DNA of 64,000 nt from Gymnothorax reevesii (lineage: Eukaryota; Chordata; Actinopteri; Anguilliformes; Muraenidae): NCBI GenBank assembly GCA_029721435.1, contig CM056576.1, forward strand, positions 60,097,876-60,161,875. Reading direction: 5' to 3'. Below the pieces are notes generated by a model. It did not search any database. It was given only the letters and a program-made list of their open reading frames with translations, and was not told the origin of the DNA. This document shows, in pieces, positions 24,092-39,429 of the stretch. The translations under genes and the position numbers were made by a program. Numbering within the stretch: the stretch's first letter is position 1; every line of letters starts with the position of its first letter.

Positions 24092-25347
24092 GGCGCTTTT
24101 CCACTACACAGTACCGGCTCTACTCTGCACCAGGTACTTTTTTGGGGTTGCTTTTCCATTAGAGGATAGCACCGTCTCCGTGGTACCTGCTCGTCATTGC
24201 GACGCAGCATGTTACTGCTGCGACGGCATCCATAGTTATATCAAGTTTACTTTTATTCCGTCGATTTTGTGAAATATGTATGTGTTTAAATCAGGGGAGG
24301 CGCACTACCATCACCACATTATGGCACTTAAGTCCGTGAGTGTTCAATTGTAATTTCCGTTTGACTTTCACCTGATGCATAGGATAGCAGCTGGTGTTGT
24401 GACCGATTCGGTTGCACATTAAATAATGTAGCACCTAATAAAGCAAAGCGATGATATCCGTAAAAGGCATGGAGTATTCATATTCAGGCTTCATGAAACA
24501 TTTCACTTTGAAATTGAAGGCAAAACACGTAGCAAACGGCAGGAGGTGGCAGAGTATTGGAATTTATCGCTTTATGATGCGTCATCTCATCTGATACTTT
24601 TCCTAAGAAAAAAATGCTTTAGCAGAATCTGTAAAGTTATTTTCCACACAATTTTCGTAAACAAGAGTTGTCAGAAAGACAACAAAACTCGCCGGGGCAA
24701 GGTTAAAGTTTTTCTGCACGCGGATGGACGCGGATGCGGACGGGGACGCCGGGGGTACGACAATAGCTCTCCGGACATTCGTCCCGGCGAGCTAAAAAAA
24801 AGGGCAGCACAATAACTTTATCAATGGGAATTACGGGAACAGAATTGGACACAACCCCATCACAGAGAAAGAAACGCATTTCTTAATTGCAGCAGCTTCG
24901 GTGCACAAACACAACCTTGTTTGAAAGGTAAGGCAACACACAGTTTATTTATCAAGCTGCCTAAAACAACAGACATTTCAAAAACACAATTTAAAGACCT
25001 GTTTCAATGATGGCAAGTGAAGCCAGTTTCCTAGCGATAATGCGGAAGCGAGGTGTCTTCTGAAGAGACAATTCTCTCTGACCAAGCAGTGGGCTGCAAC
25101 GTTGCACGCCACATTTTAGTACCAACTAGTACCTGGCCGGCCATTTTTTTGAAACCACAGGAGGGTAGGTACTTTTTCTGGTGCCTGCTAGTACCAAGTA
25201 CCTGGTACTTTTTCCAAATGAAAAAGCAAAAAAGACGAGTAGAGCCGGTACAGTGTATTGGAAAAGCACCATAAGTACCAGGTACTTTTTCCTAATGGAA
25301 AAGCAAAAAAGGCAAGTAGAGCCTATACCATGTAGTGGAAAAGCACC
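24092..25347. mobile_element. DNA transposon with GGYGCTTTTCCACTA ends
   Basis: The left end GGCGCTTTTCCACTACA...TACCGGCTCTACT is the inverse of the right end ...AGTAGAGCC...TAGTGGAAAAGCACC. The right terminal module occurs twice (near 25205-25270 and 25272-25347). The interior has no transposase frame, so it is non-autonomous. The sequence resembles a widespread fish family with GGTACC-rich ends. The class is not assigned because the target duplication is unclear. A family A structured element lies inside. Confidence 0.65.
24660..24798 (+). mobile_element. Structured repeat element, family A, zero-core form
   Basis: Complete minimal copy: AACAAGAG at 24660, hairpin GTTGTC-AGAAA-GACAAC (24667-24683), box CTCGCCGGG (24688-24696), GGTTAAAGTTTTTCTGCACG, an ACGCGG-type tract, and the exact inverse box CCCGGCGAG at 24783-24791 followed by CTAAAA. 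It is almost the same as the 5' module of the element at 5211 and has no core unit. Confidence 0.8.
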
Positions 25348-26729
25348 AATAAACTAGGACACTAGTGTTCCTCTACCATTAACGACTTCTTCAATGTTCT
25401 CTGGCAGATTTAACACCAATTAGTGCATTGCTCCCACTATTTTTTATACAATAGAGCAGGGGTTCCTCAGAGGCCATGAGCAGGTGCATATTTTCAATTG
25501 AAAATAAGCAGATACACACTTGATTCTACCATTCAAAGTCTAAAACACCAACTCCAGGGGTTGTTTAGGAGAAGCAGATGCGTCTCTCCATAACCGAAAG
25601 CCTGTAACCAAATTGCCTTTTCTGGATCAGGGTGACAAGCACTTCTTACGATCCCCTCTGCCCTCTTGCTCTGGCGTTAAGACTACAAGGTCAAGACATA
25701 CGTTTACATCGGTGAACGCCTTCTCAAACACATCTTAGCAAAAAATATGACAGTCACTAAGTGAGAGACATGGGTTATTATAGTCCACTGTGCCTTGAGA
25801 AATATAGTTACAAAAAATACTGTATAAGGATAGAATATACTTAATCTACAGTATATCAACAGTAAAATTTACAGTATTGAATAAAACTGGTAGGTTTAGT
25901 TCATTGGAGGCAGAAAGAAATCAAAATTAATTTCTTCTACCTATGTGGTCAATTCTGATTTACTATTCAAAAACCTCTGAAACACAGGCTATAATGTGAA
26001 ACCTGAAAACTAGCGTGTATTGAAACCTAAGATTTCTTTGTTCCACTTCCAGGAGAAACTATTTTACCTTCAATAGGACTTCATCTGGCATTGGTGGGTG
26101 TGAATCAAAGTTGGAACCAACCGCTTTGATGAAATATGCATGTCAATTACCTCTTGCCCTCCTACCAACATCGTTTCAAAATAAGTCACATTATGGATGT
26201 AACATTTCACATTTAATGTTGATGAAATGCAATCCCCCCCTCATCAGGAGCTCCCAGAGATAGGTTTATTTTTCTTGGATGTGTCACACTGCAGAGGTTT
26301 GTCCATTTCCAACTTTCATCTCATGGCATCATTAAAGATCAAAACCTCTCTCGAAGCAGGACAACATTTCAAACCATAAGGACAATGAAGTTACACAAGA
26401 GAGGCTTAAAAGTAAAAGTGAATCTATTTGAGTGATTTCAATTAAAAATACAATCTCACCCCAAAAGGGATAGGCTTTTCCTACCCCTTTCTGACCAAAA
26501 GCAACAATCAGGGAAAGTATCTGAGTTAGCCATCCACATGAAAAGGTGAACACGAGATATTCATCACAGGAATGAATCAAGGAACATTTTTGCTGAGGAG
26601 ACCCTTGTTTAAAAAAAATGGACATCCTGAAAGTTGGCAGTATCAATTCAACTTGCATTGTTTGCTTGCCAATTCTTTAGTGAAGGGATAAAATAATTTC
26701 TTCGGGAACTTAACTGCTCACCCACTGGC
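25348..26729. other. wdr26 intron 2, no recognised feature
   Basis: AT-rich sequence without a supported element or gene. Confidence 0.4.
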
Positions 26730-27914
26730 AATATATCTGAGCAATCTCAGGATTACAGGCGTCTTGTTTTTATTCTTTTTAACCCAATTCACATTGCCAG
26801 GCCAAAAAAATAAAAAAATAGTCCCCATATGGTTTAAATTGAACCAATACAAGGCCTATAATTTGATCATTAATGTACTGATTAATACGTTTCAGCAGGA
26901 AACAATACTTTCAACCCAAACTCATGCAGTGCATAACTTTCATAAACAATCATGTCGGAGGATGTATCCCGTAGTGGTTGAAAAGATGTTACTGTGTTTC
27001 AGAAGAGGAAAATTATTGGCCTGCATCAAGGAGAGAAAACAAGAAATGAGGAAACGGAGCATGAGGAATCATGTTCGCGCACATGAACTGGCCATCCCAA
27101 AGTCTTGTTCTTAACCCTACTGATGGGCTGGAGGTTACCGAGTGGTTCAACTGTCCTTTTGTCAATACAAGATCATGGCTGAATATTAATGTAACTTAGG
27201 ATGCAAAAAAATGTCGTTGAAACAGTCCCATGGCGAATGTCCGCTGTTATTTTGCTAAAGGTGTTCAAATAAATTAAACTGCCCATCCAAAAAAGTCACC
27301 TTGAGGATTTAAATAAGCAATTACTCAATGATTGAATCATTATTCCTGTGATGAATATGTTTCAGCAGGCAATAACTCTTTTAAATTTTATTGATTTGGT
27401 GCATAACTTCGCGTTTCTTAAACAGCCATGTCAAAAGATGCATTTCATGGTCATTGAAAAGAGGTTAGTGTTTCAAGAGAGGTAAATTACTAGCCAGCAT
27501 CAAGCAAAGAAAACAGCTAAAAAGATTGCCAAAATCGCTAGAACTGGGTCATGAACTGTCCAACAATTTATTAAAACCCGGAGGGATGGTGGTGATTAGT
27601 CAATGTCAGCGAAGAAATGCATTGGAGAAAAATCATGACAGATCCTGATCGGACATCACTAAAATGCTTGATGAAGTCTCATCAATAAAAAAAAAAAATT
27701 CAATAGAACTCATGGCTACATTTCATTATGAAGGTAAGAGCATTTTCACAAGCATGATGCTACAAGAACTAGGAAGATTAGGAATAAACAGCTACACTGC
27801 CACACAAAAGTCTCTTGGTCCCAAGACAAATAGAGAAAATGCAAGTGAGCATAAAGATTGGACTGAGGCTCAATGGAAAAAGGTCATGCGGTCTAATGAG
27901 TCCAAATTTACCCG

Positions 27915-30130
27915 ATGAGTCTCTCCATGCCGTTTCAGCAAATGCTTCCCACCTGACCCACTCAGATTTGCCAGAAAAGAATTCTAAATCAAAGCTGTGC
28001 AAAAATTTCAGATCTGTATCTGTAGTAGTTTTTGCAATAAAAATCATAAAAGGAAGCAATATTTTGCCATTTTTGGAGCTCGTTTTACCATCACGAAATG
28101 AAATCCAGTTTTTAAATGCTCATATCTGCACAACTATAACAGGTATGACCTTGAACTTTGCTATGCTACATATTTGGCATACAGTTGATATGTGCAGTAT
28201 GAAATGTATTGATGTAATTTCTACAATGTTATGTCTGTTTGAAAATGCTTTTCCATTTTTTGCTGTTGTATAAAATATCATATTTAATGGGTTATAACTT
28301 CAACAATAATCAATGCAGAAGTTTGCAATTTTTCTTGGAGGTTCTACTGTATGAGCTTCATGAGTACCATGAAAAACCTGTAACGCAAGAAATGTGGGTG
28401 CCAAAAAAAATTTTTCAGTTATGATTTTTTTTTCAAAAAACCTGGTTAACGCCCCATTAAGTTTTCACATTTAGCCATTTTCTTCATTTTGAATTAATGA
28501 AAGAGCATTTAACCATCAGATGATTTAAAAGCATGACATCTGGATGGCACTCTCACTCTGCTGACGAAGGAAGAGGAACTTGGTATATATTGGTAGAGTG
28601 GAGGGAAAAGTGATAGAAGAGAGACTGGTTATATTGTTTATTTGGATAGGCCCCCTACCTGGCCTAACCCCCCTAAATCAAACAGTTAAGGCGGGAAACA
28701 GTTAATTTAATGCACCTATTTTGATCTACTCATATTCAGAGGTACATATTGCAAAAAGAACTCTCTACAGATATAGATCATCACAAAATGAAGAAAACTG
28801 CCAAATATGAAGTTCATTGGATGTACGTACAGTTGCTGAGAAATCTGTATCATCTAATTGAAAATTTGTATTTTTAGAAAAACGTGATTTTAGTTTGGCA
28901 GTAATAATGTGATCAGGAGGAATACATTTTACCCCTAAAAAGGCACCAACCTCATAAGTAACTCCCTCTTCTTCAATCAGTGTTTCTTCCCTAGGTTTAC
29001 GTGCTTGTCGAGCGTCAATGTGTTTCTTTTTTTCCAAGTTCTAGTGCATGTTTTTCACGCCATTTCACACGTTTTCTGTCCATTTTGCGATAGCCTTTCA
29101 TTGAGTGTGCCCCTGCCTTTATGCCAAGTTTCATAAGAATGGAGGCAATTCCTCGTTGGCCATCACTGAAAGTTACCTCACTTATAGCTGTTCCACCCTT
29201 GAAGACAGTGTTAGTGACTGTTTCCATGTTTCCAAAATGACTCCATATTACAGACTATTTGTTCTTCATGTTCATCCCTCAAAACTAAAATTTTGAACCA
29301 AAATTTTGAAACAAAATTGGCATTTTGCTCAGCTATAGGTCCCCTTAAATGAACACTTGCCAACGGAAATTTTATGATGGGTGTGTTTCTGACCTAATCT
29401 CACTGCTGCTCAACTGTTTTCTCTGAAATGCATGCATTGCTAACAGATTTTATAGTTGTGTTTGTATCATATTTTTAAAAATTCATTACTATATAATGAC
29501 TGAAGATCCCGTCATGAAACTGATGGTAAAGAAAGCCCAAAATATAATCTTTTATGTTAGCTAGGTTTCAGGATGGTGCACTTGGCCATACGTTGGCAAT
29601 TTGACTGCAAACTTGTTCAAAATTGAGTTGAGTTTTCATCTGTATAGGCATCCACATTATTTGGACATTATATGCCTTACGGTGTTTTTTATAGTACTCT
29701 TTAAGCTCATATAGTAGAACTTTAAAGAAAAATTGAAAACTTCTGCATTAATTATTGTTGAAGTTACAGACCGTTAAAAATGGTATTTCATACAACAGCA
29801 AAAAATGAAAAAGCATTTTCAAACAGACATAACATTATAGAAATTACATCAATACATTTCATACTGCACTTATCGACGGTACTAATGCCAAATATGTAGC
29901 ATACCAAATTTCAAGGTCATACATGTCACTGTTGTTGAGATATGAGCATTTAAAAACGGGATTTCATTTTTTTTTAGTGTAAAATAAACTCCAAAAATGG
30001 CTATATATTGCTTCCTTTTAGATTTTTATTGGAAACACTACTACAGATACAAACTTTTGCACAGTTCCTATTAAAGCTTTGATTTTTCTCAGGCAAATCT
30101 CAGGGGGTCAGGTGGGAAATTTTTCTTAAA
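27915..30130. mobile_element. Kolobok-like element with about 430-bp inverted arms
   Basis: 27945-28380 is the inverse of 29690-30120 with about 80-90% identity by eye (shared words GAAAATGCTTTT, AACTTCAACAATAAT, TTAAATGCTCATATCT, CCCACCTGACCC). The centre (28765-29227, minus) carries a Mutator/Kolobok-type transposase C-terminus. The insertion splits the Tc1 frame at NESKF. The boundary words AAATTTA and AAATTTG are only approximate target duplications, and a TTAA appears only on the right. Confidence 0.65.
28765..29227 (-). pseudogene. Kolobok/Mutator-like transposase C-terminal remnant
   Basis: Two overlapping minus-strand frames join by a frameshift near 29020. The first contains TFSDGQRGIASILMKLGIKA, then MKGYRKMDRKRVKWREKHA. 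The second contains EEEGVTYEVGAF. This order (FNDG-like, long basic helix, then EEGxxYxxGxF) is the typical C-terminal end of the Mutator-like transposase domain found in animal Kolobok elements. The catalytic core and THAP domain are missing. The call rests on remembered family features without a search. Confidence 0.6.
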
Positions 30131-30840
30131 TTTGAGGAATCCGAAAGGAATTACTCCTATTAGAGTGACAAGCATTTCAGGATAAGGCTGGAAGACCATG
30201 AAGCAATCCACTCGTCATACATCGCGCCCACTGTACAAGCCTTTTGACGCAGTGTTATGATCTGGGGCTAGTACAATTGGTCAGGTCCAGGCTCAGCACT
30301 GTTCTGCAGCAATAAAATGAATTCAGCAGACTACCAGAATATACCGAATGAACAGTAGCCTAATCCATCAATGGACTTTTTAATCCCTGATGACACAGGC
30401 ATATTCCGGGATGACAATGCCTAGATTGATCGGGCTGAAATTGCATGAGAGTGGTTCATCGAGCATGAGGAATCATTTTCACTCATGAATTTGCCTCTTA
30501 AGAGTCTGGACCTCAACCAGTTGAGAGTCTTTGGGATGTGCTGGAGAAGTTTTAACGGAGCGGTTTGGCTCACCGATTGTCAAATCAATATCTGGGCCAA
30601 AAATAAGAGCAAATCTAGTCGGAAATAAATGTTGCATCATTGCAAGAAATTTTAGAAACAATTCCAAAACAAATGTGTGCCATGATAAAAGCTAAAGGTG
30701 GTCCAACAAAATATTTACTGAGCTACTTTTATTTTGGGACAAGCAGTGTAAAAGAGTGTGCGACTTTTTGTTGGCCATGCAGTGTGACACGAACAATCAT
30801 CATCTCCTCCTTCAATCCTCATATTCCTCAGTGCTAAAAT

Positions 30841-34917
<4,077 letters not shown>

Positions 34918-35219
34918 TTAAGCCCTAGTCCATGCAAATGTTGCCCTATGAGACGGATGACATCTTCCTCCGACTGAGAAAGACGTTTCTTCTTTTTCAT
35001 GGAAGAACCGACCTCCGAACTTGAGGCAGAGGCGGCTGAAGTCCCAGAGCCAACGCCAGCCGAGGCCCCGTTATTAGTACCGATAGTAGTCCCATTGTTT
35101 GTGCTAGAAATCAGACCGTTAGAATGCGCTCCGCTGGCCGAGGATGACTCCCCATTCTGTGCGTTATTCAGGCAGGAAATCTCCGGGTCCTGTGCCTGTC
35201 CTGCCCCGTTGGCCTGCAT
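34918..35219 (-). CDS. wdr26: wdr26 coding exon 1 (start codon, LisH)
   Basis: WDR26 is a WD40 scaffold/substrate-receptor subunit of the CTLH/GID E3 ubiquitin ligase. This exon encodes residues 1-100. It starts [16 protein letters not shown], as in other vertebrates, with A at -3 of the ATG. A low-complexity Ser/Asn/Gly/Thr linker (about residues 20-75) is followed by [20 protein letters not shown] and the LisH start GQHLHGLGL. The donor is AA|GTAAGT. The linker differs from the mammalian poly-Gly/Ala/Ser form, while the [17 protein letters not shown] block is conserved. Whether this is the wdr26a or wdr26b paralogue cannot be told here. Confidence 0.96.
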
Positions 35220-35700
35220 GATATTGGTACTGATATTATTTACGATAGTTCGGTGAATGGCAGGGGGTCCGGGAGGGTGTTGAGAAGATGCAAGTCCTAA
35301 AACAACTGCAGAGAGGCCAACTGTCCCTGCTGAAGCCCCGGGCTCTCCTGCTCCCTCCGCCGCCGAGGCTCGGTGTTTTTTCCGCGGGGGCGGCGACGCT
35401 CCGCCGGTGTCCGAGTCGGAGGAGGAGGAAGTGGAGGCCAGAGTTTCCTCACCGAGAGCGGCCGTGGTTAGAAGCCTGTGATGCCCGGGGGTTGGAAAGG
35501 AGATGTCAGCTCCCGGGATTCAGAGCTCATAACCCGGCTAAAGACGCGCAGTCTCTATCAGTGTCTGCTCGTTATACGTTTTTGTTGTTGTTTCTCTCAG
35601 ATCAGCTGCAACCCCCTAATGGATTCCAGGTCCAGACACATTGACGTAACCGGAACTTCTTACACAACCCTACTTCCGGAATATATAGTTCCATATGTGA
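35220..35700 (-). promoter_or_regulatory. wdr26: wdr26 5' UTR and CpG-island promoter
   Basis: GC- and CpG-rich sequence (35290-35530) grades into a cluster of motifs: CRE-like TGACGTAA (35642-35649), ETS-type ACCGGAAC (35649-35656), and on the minus strand CCGGAAGT (35672-35679), the GABP/ELK consensus. There is no convincing TATA box in the proper place. This suits a TATA-less housekeeping promoter with transcription starting roughly at 35550-35640 on the minus strand. The start site is inferred. Confidence 0.75.
35468..35530 (-). other. Upstream ORF candidate in wdr26 5' UTR
   Basis: An ATG at 35530 (minus) opens a 20-codon frame [20 protein letters not shown] ending in TAA at 35468, about 250 bases before the wdr26 start. 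It would be a uORF if transcription starts above 35530. It has no homology that I recognise. Confidence 0.4.
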
Positions 35701-35787
35701 GGGGGGTTCAATTTTGAGCTGTTAGGTGCAAGAGATCTCGATGGCAGATCACTCTCACTCACCTCGCTGACGATACCACTTTGTTTT

Positions 35788-36120
35788 CATAGGATGCATC
35801 CTAAGTTCTGAAAGTGGCAAAACTGCCGTTGATTAACCATTTTTGTGTAGAATTTGAGGTGTTCTGGAAGGTCCAACCACAGCCATTTAAGCTCCCCGGT
35901 ACAGACTGTTATGTTTATTTTTATTATTATTATTATCATTATTTTTTTTTTTTTAATTGATCTATAATATGATGGCGAAGTGGACTCTTCGTGCGTTCGT
36001 GTGTGTCCGGCCAATCAGTGCTTTTGTATTGTAGTGAACCCCACCGACTCAGCCTTAAGGTGGGAGCGATGGTCTCCGCAATAGAACCTGACTCACCATT
36101 CAAAATCTCTGTGTAAATGT
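35788..36120. other. Spacer upstream of wdr26 promoter
   Basis: Holds a poly-T/TTA-rich tract near 35915-35955 and no recognised gene. Confidence 0.4.
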
Positions 36121-36451
36121 TCTAGGTGCAGAGATTCTCTCAGGAGGCAACAAGAGAAAACAACTTCTAATTCCAAGAGTGAAGCTGGCACTTTCAGACC
36201 TAAATCTCCCTTTTGTGCTGGAACGTAGGCAATTCCCAGTAAGACTTGCCTATTCAATGATAATCAATAAATCCCAGGGACAAACATTTGTCAAAGTAGG
36301 CCTGCATTTACCAGCACCAGTATTTTTCTCTGGCCAGCTATATGCGGCATTCTCCGGAGCTAAGTCATTTAGCGATGTATTTGCGAAAATTGATGCCACT
36401 TCAAAACAAGGCCTCCCTAAAGATGTATTAGTTACACAAAATATTGTGTAA
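36121..36451 (+). pseudogene. Helitron helicase C-terminal fragment
   Basis: The frame reads EILSGGNKRKQLLIPRV, then LPFVLERRQFPVRLAYSM, INKSQGQTFVKVGLHLPAPV and GQLYAAFSGAKSFSDV, ending at a stop after VTQNIV. This is the last part of the PIF1-like helicase domain of eukaryotic Helitrons; INKSQGQT and the GQLYVA-SR region are diagnostic. Ser-Gly replaces the usual Ser-Arg (AAFSGA), which removes an arginine conserved in active helicases. Only about 110 residues remain, so it is a fragment. The flanking sequence to 36960 shows no clear Helitron end. Confidence 0.85.
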
Positions 36452-37952
36452 CCCCAAATACTGTGATTGATCATGCTGATATGCCAAGCCTAATAAGCCT
36501 AATACTGCAACATGGATAGTTATCATCAGAAACCTAGATCAACTCATTTACATAAAACAATAACATTTAAACTTGGGCTGGAAATTGGGTACCATGTGGG
36601 CGGCTCCATAAGGGTTGAATCTAGAACCCACGGGCAACGCGCTAGGGTCAATTAGAAGGCATACTGCTCATAGATATGAAAAATATCTATTTCTCGTGTA
36701 GCAGAAGTAGTCAATATACAACTGTCATTTCTTCGTCTCCTAGAATAGTATAGTTCTGGTATGCATAAACTGAGAATACTCATGATCCAAGAATTGTATA
36801 GTTCTGGTATTCATGAGTTGATAATGATCATGAAGAATAAACTCATTTTTTTCCTACAGCCATTGTAGTCATGTGATAGATTTTGTTCTTTCTCCTTTTG
36901 TTCTTGCTCTTTAAAGTTGCTGTTACACTCATCCCCTATACGATTTAATATAATATAATAAATTATTAAACTTTATTTAACCAGTAAAATCACATGAGAC
37001 AAGTCTCTTTTACATGTGTGAACTGGCCAAGAGGCATAAAGTTTACACTGAATCCCACAAAGGACAAAACATTAAAGACATAACACGCACAACATACAAC
37101 ACAACCAGCACAATACCTACGAATAAAGAAACAAATTTGAGAATTAAAATAAATAAATAAATAAATAGAAAATTCTATAACAAGTAATCCTAACAAGTGA
37201 GCCCGAGACCTATAATAATTATAAAAATGTTGGGAAGATTATATAAAAAGGGGGGTTATACATCAAAACAGGAGCAGTGACTAGAGAGAGTATCCTTGAT
37301 GATCCTTTTAAAGCTGGAGAGAGAAACCAGTGTACCCAATTGAGTTTAGACTGGAGGTCATTCCACGACCAAGGCCCAAAGTAGGAAAGACTTCTTTTCC
37401 CTGACTCAGATTTGAGTGGAGGCACAACGCAGCGTAGCCAAGAATTGGATCTCAAATTGAAATAATTTTGAACCAAAACAAATTTGGCACAGATGTAAGA
37501 GGGGAGGTTACCGAGAATGGCTTTATAAATAAAAATGTACCAGTTTTGCAACCTGCGAGATGTTAATGAGGACCAACCAACAGCAGAGGACAAAGTACAG
37601 TGGTGAGTCCTAAAAGGAGAGTTAGCGATGAACCTCAAGGCTGCGTGAAAGGGAGGATCAAGTTTGGCCACAGGCAAATCTATAGACAATGTCACCATAG
37701 TCCAGCTGCGACAGGAAGAGGCCTGTAACGAGCTGCTTACGTGAAGCAGGGGAAAAACATGACTTCATTCGATAAAAGAAACTCAAAGTAAATTTTAATT
37801 TCTTTACCAGAAAGTCAACATGATATTTGAAAGTAAGCTTAGTATCCAGCCAAATACCAAGATATTTGTAAACTTCAACCCATTCAATGGATGTTTCGTC
37901 AAGAGTTTTGATGGGTGGAGGGATATTTACTGAGGGATTAGGAGCAAATAGC

Positions 37953-39429
37953 TATGGAGGATTATTTGTGACATATCTTTAATTTTATCTATCAAAATAT
38001 CTTTCATTTTAAATGTCAAACTTTTGGTCGATACATTCATTTATCAGTCAATTTGTTGTTAAAAACACAACATATTATTCCACGTTTTATTCAAAACAAT
38101 ATGCCAATTAATTTGAAATAATTATTGTAGTAAAGTATGCAATATTTTATGCAATATTGTATGAAATAACTTATGCTATGAGACATTGGAGGCATATATT
38201 GGTAATGGTCTCAAACCCCACGAGATGGCTCCCCTTTTCGGGGTATCAACAAGAACGATTCGGAGGCGGATGGAAAAATACAGGTTGAGGTAAGACTTAA
38301 AGTGCGTTTTCTTTTTAGTCTTCAGGCATAGTTTTTTTTCCCTTTCTCTTTTTTGTGAAGAGGTTGAAAACATAACGTACCGTATTTTTGCGGTATTCTA
38401 CTTTCCATAAAAAATCGTTCATGAAGTCCATTGTGGCTCAGTTAATAGAAAAGATTCTCTGAGCCACAATGGACTTCATGAACTATTTTTTATGGAAAGT
38501 AGAATACCGCGAAAATACGGTATGATTTAGGTGAGTGTTAGCAACTAACCTAAAAGCTCTTGGCGAACTATGCTAAAGTTATGTTTTCAACCTTTTCACA
38601 AAAAAGAGAAAGGGAAAAAAACTATGCCTCAAGACTAACAAGAAAACACACTTTAAGTCTTACCTAAACCTGTATTTTTCCATCCGCCTCCGAATTGTTC
38701 TTGTTGATACCCCAAAAAGGGGAGCCATCTCGTGGGGTTTGAGACCATTGCCAATATATGCCTCCAATGTCTCATGCGAAATATGGTAGCAGGGTCGGCC
38801 TTGAAGTCCTAACATTAGGAAAGACGCGATTAGGCCACTCTATTCTTGTAACAACTATGCTGTTTGAATAAGGCAGAGAGTTACGTCATGTAAATTCACA
38901 TACCTTGACTTTCTAAGATGCCAAAAGCCTCTTCTTCTACTTCTGCAGGTGCTTCTTTACTACTTGTCGCCATTTTCCTCGCAGTTTTTTTCTTTTTTAG
39001 CCTGCCTGGCTCTTTCTATCTATGGTTATCCAACGTTTCATATACCAATCAGAACGGGATAATTAGCATATGGAAAATTGTCAAATTGGCAAACGATTTG
39101 GCAATCTATTTGGCAATCTATCTTTCAATCTAATGTGAAATGAATCATTGCAAAACACATTGCATGAACTTTTGCCTGAATATCTGCTCACATTATTGCA
39201 TAAATTATTGCATAAGTTATTCCATGCAATATTGCATAAAATATTGCATTCTTTATTACAATAATTATTTCAAATTGTCATATTATTTTGAATAAAGCAT
39301 GGAATAATATATTGTGTTTTTAACAACAAATTGACTGATAAATGAATGTATTGTCCAATAGATTGACATTTAAAATGAAAGATGTTTTGATAGATAAAAT
39401 TAAAGATATGTCACAAATAATCCTCCATA
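37953..39429. mobile_element. Fold-back DNA transposon with 6-bp target AATAGC
   Basis: The ends TATGGAGGATTATTTGTGAC and its inverse lie inside direct repeats AATAGC (37947-37952 and 39430-39435). Long arms match: 37953-38165 with 39180-39429, and 38165-38450 with 38461-38790, around a centre at about 38456. The right half carries the two spliced exons of a transposase N-terminus on the minus strand; the left half carries a second copy of exon 2 on the plus strand. Deleting the element plus one AATAGC restores the LINE frame exactly. Confidence 0.85.
38664..38973 (-). pseudogene. Integrase-type transposase N-terminal exons (HTH)
   Basis: Exon 1 (38904-38973) encodes MATSSKEAPAEVEEEAFGIL and ends at a GTATGT donor. 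Exon 2 (38664-38808) follows an acceptor TTAG in the same phase and encodes LQGRPCYHISHETLEAYIGN, then GLKPHEMAPLFGVSTRTIRR and RMEKYRF, ending at GTAAGA. The GRPxY...LEAY...APLFGVSxRTIRRRM pattern is the HTH of fish proteins that carry an rve integrase core, which I tentatively link to IS3EU-type elements. The catalytic part is missing. Confidence 0.65.

Larger units (their letters stand above)
26770..30840 (+). mobile_element. Tc1-like relics, tandem 5' parts, split by a second element
   Basis: Two related 5' segments lie head to tail (26860-27110 and 27340-27560), each with GCATAACTT, a CATGTCRRARGATG start region and a frame like a Tc1 HTH. The second continues to TATFHYEGKS-type sequence and EHKDWTEAQWKKVM ending in NESKF at 27910. 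The transposase resumes at 30131 on the far side of the Kolobok-like insert, with ...LPLKSLDLNQLRVF and LQEILETIPKQMCAMIKAKGGPTKY-like sequence. Many stops show it is dead. Confidence 0.75.

Noticed and set aside
34999..35644. Plus-strand open frames over the wdr26 CpG island
   Set aside because: They are antisense shadows of exon 1 and its GC-rich 5' UTR. There is no homology or splice support.
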